From: Conchocele bisecta
Taxonomy: Eukaryota > Mollusca > Bivalvia > Lucinida > Thyasiridae
Length of the DNA stretch: 64,000 bases
Assembly: GCA_029237695.1 (NCBI GenBank)
Contig: CM055272.1
Span: 15,302,042 to 15,366,041 of the forward strand
Direction of reading: 5' to 3'
The notes below the pieces were generated by a model. That model was not told the DNA's origin. It ran no database searches and saw nothing but the letters and a program-made list of their open reading frames with translations. Shown here one piece after another: positions 55,000 through 64,000 of the stretch; the stretch's first letter is position 1; each line of letters starts with the position of its first letter. The translations under genes were made by a program, and so were the position numbers.

Positions 55000-56884
55000 A
55001 GTAACAGCCAGCGTTACACATTAGAACATTCGGGATAAGCTATGACCAGTGTACATAAGGAGCGACATACGAAAATAGTTACAATTCATTATTATTAAAC
55101 ATTGGCGTTTTAGTGCATATATCAGGTGGCATACGGTGGTAACTAACCCGAATTCTCTGCCTGTAACCAAGGGCGTAAGTGTAAGTCGCCCTGCGTTACA
55201 GACAGAACATTCTGGTTAGGTGGTAACGTAGCTGGCGGTGTACGGTACCTGCATTGAGAGCCCGCCTTCTCTACTGTAGATCTTATATCTCCAGGTACAT
55301 CTTATAGATGACCTTCAACACTTCCTGTTTAGCCTGGAAAAGTACTGCGTGTATTATAGGTTAGAACAAATAGTTTAGTATATGATTCAACCGATTCCCA
55401 TCCAATAAGGCCAGTCTCTCCTACTTTCACTATTCGTATGGATGCCGTGGGACCTACTTGTACATAACCTGCAGCCGGTCTGTAGGTAGTACTGGTTCTG
55501 CACGAATTAAACAATATGTTCATTTACTCCTAAGAAATAAAAATCCAACCTCGTCATTTCCCCCAATATTGTTTACATTTTTTGGCAACAGGAACTCTGT
55601 TTACATCACGTGACAACAGGTTCAATATTTTCTTTTAGATACAACAAATATGCTGAAAATGTGTGTTAAATGCATCACAAAATGTTCCTCAAGTGAACAT
55701 GTGTATTAATGTATCAAGATTTGCAAACAAACTGTGTCTCACTCAAAACAAAACCAGTACTATCCTTTTATACCGGACTACTTTTATCTTATAGTGTTTC
55801 CTTTCAATGTTCTCCATGACTACATATGTGGCACGCCATGTGATTTTGTACCTTCGGACATATGCGTAATTTCATGAAATACGTTTACAAAATTTACAAT
55901 ATTTTCCGTAAATGGCGTCTAAAGTTTCATTTCAGGATACATGCGGAATTATATTTTGTCAACTTTTGACTTTATTTATGAAAAAATTATAGTAAATTTT
56001 GTAAACGTATTTAATGAAATTACGCAGATGTCCGAAGGTACAAAATCACATGACGTGTCTAATGTCATATGATTTTATATTTAAGAACATGTGCGACCTT
56101 TTTTATATTAAAAGTATATTTACAGAAACAGTGATCATTTCTGTAAATGACGTCCAAATATGACGAAATTCTCATAGTAAATACGAAATATACTTCCGCA
56201 TCTGCAATGAGAATTTCGCCACCAACTTTCGATGTCATTTACGGAAAATATCTTAACTTTTGTAAATATTTTTCACGAGATATCACACATGTTCTTAGGT
56301 ACAATATCACATGGCGCGTCTCATAAGGTTCCTGATAATTGCAGAAAAACACTAATGTTTCAACATGGGAAGCACACGTGTATGCATTTGTGAGTGCAAA
56401 CATACGTATAGTGGAACATCTATAAACCGGACACCATGGGAGGTCCCCAGAGTGTCCGGTTTAGAGATGTTCCACTGTAAATCAGACATATGACTATGCC
56501 AAGGTATGCGGCTGTGCTTTGATAATTTTAACATGCATTATCATAATAAATATACACCATTGAAACCCATACAATTAACTTAGGATAAACAGACTGTATG
56601 CCTGTCCGGTTTAGAGGGTTCTACTGTACATGTATGTTTCGTAATTTTCAGGATTTGGCATCTGGCACTGTTCCCACCCACCCCTGGATATAATTAATGC
56701 AGGATACGATTCTAGTAAAGTGTTACTAGTCGGTGTGTATTCGGTTAAAGCAAATCATATTACCTGATAACACATTCCAACTTACCGAGTCATACGCCAG
56801 CTCGGTTTGTGCGTCATAAGCTTCTGTGTTTCAAGGAACTCCCTTACATGGTCACATGTGCTCATGTAGTCTGATCAACCTAGC

Positions 56885-58280
56885 TAGATATGCCGCGTGA
56901 TCAGGGACTACACTGATGTACATAGTGTCGATAGAGTGATCAACCTAGCTAAGATATGCCGCCTGATCAGGGACTACGCTAGTATACTATATGAATGTAG
57001 GACAAAACCCCCTTGGACATAACCCCCTTCATGTGAAAATGACAACATGGACAAAAACCCCTTCATGATTTTAATAGGGTGGATATAACTCCCTTCATTA
57101 TTTCTACAGGGTGGACATAACCCCCTTCATGATTTTTACAGGGTGGACAAAACCTCTTTCATTAATTCCCGGGATGAATAAAACATTTGTATGCTGTTTA
57201 TTATTATTGGTGATATTATTTTACTAAAATTAAACAAATTCATAATATACAACACACACATATTCATATATTGGTTAATATAGTCTGGTCCACCTAGGTA
57301 GATATGCCGGCTGCTCAGGGACTACACCGGTGTACAGATTACTGATAGTTTGATCAGCCCAACTGGATATGCCGGCTGCTCTGGGACTACACCGGTGTAC
57401 AGATTACCGATAGTCTGATCAATCTAGCTAGTTATGCCGGCTGCTCAGGGACTACACTGGTGTACAGATTACCGATAGTCTGATCAACCTAGCTAGATAT
57501 GCTGGCTGCTCAGGGACTACACTGGTGTACAGTTTACGGATAGTCTGGTCAACCTAGCTAGATATGCTGGCTGCTCAGTGACTACACTGGTGTACATATT
57601 ACGGATAGTCTGATCAACCTAGCTAGATACACCGGCTGCTCAGGGACTACACTTGTGTACAGATTACCGACAGTCTGAACAACCTAGCTAGATATGCCGC
57701 CTGATCAGGGACTACACTGGTGTACATATTACCGACAGTCTGAACATCCTAGCTAGATATGCCAGCTGCTCAGGGACTACACTGGAGTACAGATTACCGA
57801 CAGTCTGAACAACTTAGCTAGATATGCCGGTGCTCAGGGACTACACTGGTGTACAGATTACCGACAGTCTGAACAACTTAGCTAGATATGCCGGTGCTCA
57901 GGGACTACACTGGTGTACAGATTACCGACAGTCTGAACAACCTAGTTAGATATGCCGGCTGCTCAGGGACTACACCGGTGTACATATTACGGATAGTCTG
58001 GTCAACCTAGCTATATATGCCGGCTGCTCAGGGACTACATTGGTGTACAGATTACCGACAGTCTGAACAACCTAGCTAGATATTCCGGCTGCTCAGAAAC
58101 TACACGGTTGTACGTATTAGCGACTGTGTGGTCGTCCCAAGTTAATGAGCATTCTGATCAGGCACTACACTGGTCTACAATTTTGTGATATTCTCAGCAG
58201 CCTGTGTATATATGTAAGTTGAGCAGGAACTATACTGATCTACCGATTGTCGATATTCTGATCCGCGTGGATTGATAATT
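56885..58280. repeat. 64-bp tandem array (TAGCTAGATATGCCGGCTGC)
   Basis: About 15 units from 57290, each with GATAGTCTGATCAACCTAGC, GCTCAGGGACTACACTGGTG and a TACAGATTACC link; two early units at 56870-56990. An unrelated 40-bp repeat (GGGTGGACATAACCCCCTTC) at 56997-57175 separates them. No coding. Confidence 0.85.
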
Positions 58281-58324
58281 ACTGCGTGTATATGGCTCGC
58301 CGTTTTACTATGTATTCCCAAAAC

Positions 58325-58860
58325 AAGATATCTCATAAGTGTTAGTAGATATCTAATATATTATATATGATATTTACTAAATAAATAAAATATCTTAATT
58401 AAAAAACACTTATATAAGATATCTACTAAACTTTAGTAGATATCTTATAAATTATAGTAGATATCTTATAAACTATGTGCGATATCTCATAAATTTTATA
58501 AGATATTTTATATACTACAGTAGATATCTTATGTAAAATTTTATATCAGATATCTACTAAAGTATATAAAATATCTCATAAACTTTAGTAGATATCTTAT
58601 ATAATTTAGAAGATATCTTATATAATTTAGAAGATATCTTATATAATTTAGAAGATATCTTATATAATATATAAGATATCTACTAAAGTTTATAAGATAT
58701 CTCATATACAATTTTATATAAGATATCTACTAAAATATATAAGATATCTACTAAACATTAGTAGATATATTATATAGTTTAGTAGATATCTACACTAATT
58801 ATGTAAATAAGATATCTACTAAACAATATAAGATATCTTATATATTTTTAGGAAAGTTTA
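58325..58860. repeat. GATATC-rich AT array
   Basis: AGATATCT and TAGTAGATATC alternate with TATAA-type links on both strands, so the array is highly self-complementary. One further unit lies at 59040-59090. Confidence 0.8.
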
Positions 58861-59679
58861 ATTAAATTACAAAATAATGCGTTCTCCCCAATAATTTAGC
58901 GCCGCAGCTATTTTCTACACTGTTCATACATATACCCTTGCTAGGGTCTACACTCACCATTCAGGGTATACGATGGTCGCCTGGGATGGCGGTCTGAGCA
59001 TCCGGTTGATCATGATCTACACTGTTTACTGTTTCCCACCCATATAGTATGTAAGATATGTGATAAAGTTTAGTAGATATCTTGATTTGGAATAAATAGT
59101 AAAACGGCGTGCCATACGTGTATGACATTTTAATCCATTGTTTGCACCAAGTTGTGATACCCGGATGTTTAGTGACAATTGGTGATTATACAGCAAGTAC
59201 CTTACGATATAGCCCACCAGTATAGCTCAATATCACACTGCGCTTCCCGGCTGTCTGATCAGGCCATACGCTGCTGGTCGTTGAGTCAATACAGCAATGT
59301 GTATTAGTAACAATCTGCTGAATGTAAAAGTACAATAATTATTATGAGTAGGGTATACACTGGAAACATATGTTCTAAGGTCATTCTTCTTAAATGACGT
59401 CACTCACAGTTTCGCATCTATAGTATGCAGCTACTGTTCATAAATTGGGAAAATATGCTGATTATGAGAGGCAAGACAGTAAGAAAACATGTTCATATTC
59501 GTCTTATGATAAGACAACATTATTTTTGCAATTATTAAAATATCCTTTGTTAATTTTTGTCGCCATTTCAGCATTCAATTGTTGTTGCAGACACGCGAAA
59601 ATGTGTCAGCTAATGAAAACCCGACTTTCCAAAGAATCCGACCAATGATAACTACGCTTCCAGCGGGAAGGAATTTCTG

Positions 59680-60535
59680 TCCGCCAATCAAAACTAGACA
59701 TTGAGAAGATTTTCGTCAAATGAAAACCATACATTAAGCCTAAACCCTGGTTTAAACTCAAACCGTGGTTTAAGCTATCAGAAACCCTAGTTTGAGAGTC
59801 TAAACGGTGGTTTCTGCCGCAAAGTGCACAATAATTGCTCAAACCAGGGTTTAAGAAAACTACCCTTTGGGATCACGATTGCCAGTTTTTTTCTTAAACT
59901 GTGATTTGGGTCCAAACTAGAGTTCAGGCTTTTATAAACCAGGGTTTGGGCAGTCTAAACTGGGGTTTGAGCTCAAACCGTGGTTTAGGCTACCAGAAAC
60001 CCTAGTTTGAGAGTCCAAACGATGGTTCCTGCCGCCAAGTGCACAATAATTGCTCAAACCAGGGTTTAAGAAAACTACTGTTTGGAATCACGATTGGCAG
60101 TTTTTTCCTTAATTTTGGGTTTGGGTCCAAACTAGGGTTTAGGCTTTTAATTCGATTACGACCTCAAACGGCAGTTTCTGGCCAAATGCACAATAATTGC
60201 TCAAACTGGGTTTTAAGAGCATAAACCATGGTTTAGACTCTCAAACTGGGGTTTAGTGAATTATTGTGTATTTGACGAGCCTATACTAGGGTTTGGGCAG
60301 TCCAAACTGGGGTTTGAGCTCAAACCGTTGTTTAAGCTAGCATAAACCCTAGTTTTTGAGTCCAAACAGTGGTTTCTGCCGCCAAGTGCACAATAATTAC
60401 TAAAACCAGGGTTTAAGAAAACTACCATTTGGAATCTCAAATGGCAGTTTAAGCCCAAACTAGGGTTTGAGAAGCCTAAACTAGGATTTGAGCTCCAAAC
60501 CATGGTTTATGGAATTATTGTGCAGTTGGCTTGCC
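59680..60535. repeat. AAACC-NN-GGTTT palindrome array
   Basis: More than twenty AAACC(N2)GGTTT or close variants (for example AAACCAGGGTTT, AAACCGTGGTTT, AAACCATGGTTT) recur in a 240-300-bp higher-order unit that includes GTGCACAATAATTGCTCAAA. Reverse-strand frames (NPSLG, LNPGF) are repeat translations. Confidence 0.8.
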
Positions 60536-60651
60536 ATACTCATCTCTGATGCCATGTCGGCGCTGTCGAACTTTTTATTCATATCGGTTTCATAAAGGCG
60601 TATTTTCTTTGTAATAAACATTGGGTTCAGCACGTAGGATATACAGGTAGG

Positions 60652-60933
60652 TCAGTCCTTTTGTCCACATCTTTGTTGTATTACACTTGTATGCATTGTA
60701 TTATGTCTGTGACCAACATCCTTATTCTCGTAGGCTTCTATGACAAATGAAACCGCGTCCAACTCATCAACTGACGAGTCGTGTGTTCGTACCTTTGCTG
60801 TGGATCTAATGACAGGCGGTTGAATCTTAGAAATGTCTGATTTTCGAAAGGCGGACTTCGGATGTCGTGTTGTGTCCCTCGGCGTTTGTAAACTGTCATC
60901 ATTTGCTATTTCTTGAGTATTGGCCTGACTCAT
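60652..60933 (-). CDS. Candidate exon, paralogue of 25559-26026
   Basis: 94 open codons on the reverse strand with ANTQEIANDDSLQTPRDTTR, RTHDSSVDELDAVSFVIEAY and a basic end. Copy A has the same reading with one interrupting stop. Hydrophilic, no domain recognised. An AG-like acceptor may precede it, but splice sites were not established. Confidence 0.3.
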   Translation of the reverse strand: MSQANTQEIANDDSLQTPRDTTRHPKSAFRKSDISKIQPPVIRSTAKVRTHDSSVDELDAVSFVIEAYENKDVGHRHNTMHTSVIQQRCGQKD

Positions 60934-62133
60934 TGATTCATTATCCTGGAATACAGAGACAGCAACGCTACATACACGTGGTGTATTTTGACATCAAGTT
61001 TATCAGACAAGGCTAGGAAACGTGTAGAAATTCAGAGTCTCATTGTGGAATTCCTACCGTTTGCTATCTGAGCCAGATAAACTTCATATCGTATTAATGT
61101 TAGCATTAATTTTAGATGATGGTCGGGATATAGCGACAACAGTGTCTGTTGACATCATGTTTCTGGGAAACGCGCAAGAATTCCGAGGCTCGCCGAGGAA
61201 TTCCTACAGTTTCCGAGCCTCTTAACAAGATATAACAATAATTACGCCAGGAAAGCTGTGTTGCGCCTGTCGAGGCATTTGATAGCAACATGATCATGGG
61301 CATGTGCCAAAGTAAGCATAACAAAAGACATGAGAGAAGTGCATGTTGTAAATACAAACAATGTCAAGTTTATGTTAATGGCAGCATGAGTGTGTTCCTA
61401 ATGCACACATGTATCAAGTGTCCAATATAGAATATAGATGTCCAATATAGATGTAAAACAATGGCTGACTGTTTCCACAACCATGTGATGGTCAAAAAGG
61501 TCAAGGTCATGTTGACGGGGTATGAGTGTGTCCCAAATGCTCGCATGTATCACGTGTACAAATATTGACGAATTCTATGAAGTAATATTAAAGTTACATA
61601 ATGATACAAACGTTTTGAAATGTTTCCGCATAATGTAAACAAAAAGGTCAAGGTCATGTTATTGATGGCATGAGGGTGTTCCAAATGCTCACATTTATCA
61701 AGTGTCCAAATATTGAATCAATCCGGCAAGTAATATTACATTTATATGATGATGAAGAAACTGTAACAAACTTGTTGACATCTGTTGACGCGGACGACGA
61801 CGCGGACGACGTCGACGACGGCGACGGAAAAAGCGGCGACTATTGTCGCGCCTTCTGCTAAAACAGGCGCGACAAAAATACATTAGCATGCTATTATTTT
61901 TTATCAGGTAACGACTTGTATTATAGGATTGACAAATACATGGTGGTTTTCGCTAAAAATAACGAGGACTTGATTACATTGCTCTGACGTCATTCGGTAA
62001 CGCCATTTGACGTCGTTCGACCAACGAAATGACATCGAAGTAGTTTTTAAACGCCACTGTGACAAGGATGCGTATATAGACAACGAAGAGCTCAGGGTAA
62101 CCCGAACTTTATTTCTGTTATGTTCAAGTTCGT

Positions 62134-64000
62134 TTATTTCCATACATTACTACATAGTAATATCAATGTGAAATAGGAGTGATAAACCATACTATAGCAT
62201 ATACATGTGCACGTATATCGTAATACAAACAATAGGTGTGGAATATATTGTGAAAATACATGTAAAGCGCTGTGAGAAAAGGGGTTCCATTCGGATTTCG
62301 ACCAGTGTAGCATCATATCATACCTCGCTTCCGCACAGTATGATCGGAACTCACAAAACACAATTATAGTAATAGAAGTACGAATAGTGTAGAATACATA
62401 ATTGTATTTAGACTTGTAGAATGGATTGTCTTTTCTCAAACATTTGAAAAATAAACTTTGCAATATTCCGTATCAGATATATGGGAACTCGCCATCAATC
62501 TATTAAAGGAATCAACATTTCTATTTCTAAGAAGGTCGTTATCGAAAATACATAGATGCAAATATTCGTAAGCAGTATTATACATTCCAAGAAGAAATGA
62601 TATTCCGACTCGACAACCTGTATGCCATCTTGTGTGCAAATTGGGCAATATCGTAAATGTCTATCAATACCTACATGACGGCCGGTTTCAATAAGTAAAC
62701 AATGCGTCGAGCATCTGAATTTAGCTAAGATTTGTTTATACTGAAACGATAAATCGACCCATCGATACTTTTTTGGCGTTAGCGCAGGCTTAAAACCGCT
62801 ATACGTGTCAGCTTTACTAGTTGTATTTGTTAATTCATACCATTTTTGTATATAGCAATCAGCAACCCTTTGTTTTTAAAAAGACATTAAGGAAGTAGTC
62901 TATATCTCCAATGTCTTAATATAATAATAATCTAATATTAGTAGCCCAGGTCTTCCGACCGTTGTCGTCTAATCGTTTAAGCATATTGTAACATTGACGT
63001 GGATATCTGTCACGTTCCATGCGCAATATAGATAACCAATATTTGATGCATCGTGGCATGTATGTCGTACACAAATGGTGACGGCCACATTCACCGTAAG
63101 CAAGTACATTAGCGATCTTCTGACACAGTGGTAAACCACAGTATTGTTTACAAAAATTAATGTGGACATTTTCTATCCGATCAATGTATTGAAACCCCCA
63201 GATTTCGGCACTGTAACAAATTATTGGTTTAACCATTGAGTCAAATAATTATAAAATAGCAGCATGATAGAAATGCCCAAAAGATCGTTGATATCGAAAT
63301 ATACATGCTATCGCTTTTTTGTGCCTATTTAGATGCATATTCATGAGTCGTCGACCACATTAATTTAGGTGTCATATACATGCCTAGACACAATTTTAAC
63401 TGGATTATTTTTATAATACCATTTCTCATAATTACGTAAAATCCCTCCATTTCTAAAAACGATAATTTTAGTTTTATCCAAAATAGTGTACATATTTATA
63501 CAGTCGATCTGCCTTTGTAGTTGAATGGCGGTTTCACTGAAACTAGAGACATCGTCAGCATACATTAGTGCAAGAAGGTCGCAGATATCTTCTGTGACAA
63601 ATATACCATGATCAAATGTACGTCTTAAATATTCGACGAGGTCATTTATAAAAATACAACATATTACAGGGCTGCATATACACCCTTGTCTTGTTCCAAT
63701 GTTACAAGAGAAAAAGTCAGATAATCCATTTCCAGCACGTACACATGCTTTTAAATTACTGCTCATGGACTGCAAGACCGTAAGCATTTTTTCATTGATC
63801 GATTTTCTCTGAAGTGCATTCCATAGAATGTTATGATGTATTGAATCAAATGCCTTGGACAAATCTATAAAAATGCAGTAAAATCGACATCTTGATCTCG
63901 ATAAATATTTTTGCGTAATAGACATAAGTGAAAATATCATTACAACATTATTTAAGATACATGTAAATATTTTACATAAACCGTTAATTAATGATATACC
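62134..64000 (-). pseudogene. LINE, reverse strand, running off the window
   Basis: Leftward reading: RT at 63365-64000 (SLINGLCKIFTCILNN at the edge, CIFIDLSKAFDSIHHNILW, GTRQGCICSPVICCIFINDL, and the catalytic MYADDV), then 62916-63236 (MVKPIICYSAEIWGF, CKQYCGLPL, and a helical end) and broken C-terminal pieces 62436-62648 and 62134-62463. Frames are lost between about 63240 and 63365 and after 62916. The catalytic YADD is intact. CR1/L2-like by layout; a different family from the LINE at 4330-8030. It truncates the right end of the duplicated unit. Confidence 0.75.

Larger units (their letters stand above)
55000..62110. repeat. Large duplicated unit, copy B, interrupted by satellites
   Basis: Same order and orientation as copy A (24296-28112). 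Left hairpin end at 55145-55220 (CCCGAAT ... GGGCG ... AAGTCGCCCTGCGTTACAGAC). Extra material relative to A: about 55370-55790 and 56870-60530. It lacks the equivalent of A's 26946-27800. The right end at 62095-62110 keeps GGTAACCCGAA but then meets a LINE. Confidence 0.7.

Noticed and set aside
57290..58260. Regularly spaced 64-bp repeats, CRISPR-like at first sight
   Set aside because: The whole 64-bp unit repeats, with no unique spacers, in a eukaryotic setting: a satellite.
59680..60535. AAACCC-rich array as telomeric sequence
   Set aside because: The unit is a palindrome with a variable centre in a 240-300-bp higher-order repeat, not a simple 5-7-bp telomere repeat.

Overview
The window looks like nuclear DNA of a mollusc, most likely a bivalve. 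The DNA is AT-rich and gene-poor, packed with tandem minisatellites, foldback elements, MITEs and LINE relics, and has eukaryotic microsatellites. Several dispersed repeats, such as the one ending near 54880, have the flavour of bivalve intergenic DNA. The taxonomic call is inference. No complete conventional host gene was recognised.

The main feature is an 18.44-kb Polinton/Maverick (adintovirus-like) element at 35920-54359. It has terminal inverted repeats (TIRs) of about 355 bp and a perfect 6-bp target-site duplication, AGAAGT, at 35914-35919 and 54360-54365. Reading left to right it carries: a small C2H2 zinc-finger gene, a duplicated SAP-like module, a long multidomain family-B DNA polymerase, and a convergent, intact retroviral-type integrase. 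Next comes a leftward cluster of small membrane and virion-type proteins, a packaging ATPase and a double-jelly-roll major capsid protein. Then follow a rightward coiled-coil/membrane protein, leftward genes of unknown role, a candidate minor capsid protein, and a fibre-like protein with a repeated coiled-coil shaft and a terminal head. The right end holds a glycine-rich membrane protein, an AT-rich non-coding block with two tRNA-like segments, and a short hypothetical gene beside the right TIR. Replication/integration genes lie on the left and virion genes on the right. Most long genes are broken by single-base frameshifts, several at homopolymers, so they may be decayed or may reflect assembly indels; the integrase and several small genes are open. 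I found no protease. A 255-bp piece of a second, different polymerase of the same class lies at the left window edge.

Left flank (1-35913): a polymerase scrap, satellite-like repeats, an APE-type LINE with a 2A-like motif (4330-8030), a 2.9-kb region bounded by inverted repeats containing a CCCATATGGG minisatellite, a LINE relic, a Tc1/mariner element with one frameshift (15762-17261), an isolated LTR (18224-18930), AT-rich and GC-rich foldback repeats, the first copy of a large duplicated unit (24296-28112), microsatellites, a reverse-strand LINE relic and MITEs.

Right flank (54366-64000): a dispersed repeat, the second copy of the duplicated unit (about 55000-62110) split by 64-bp, GATATC-rich and AAACC-NN-GGTTT arrays, and a reverse-strand LINE running off the window end.
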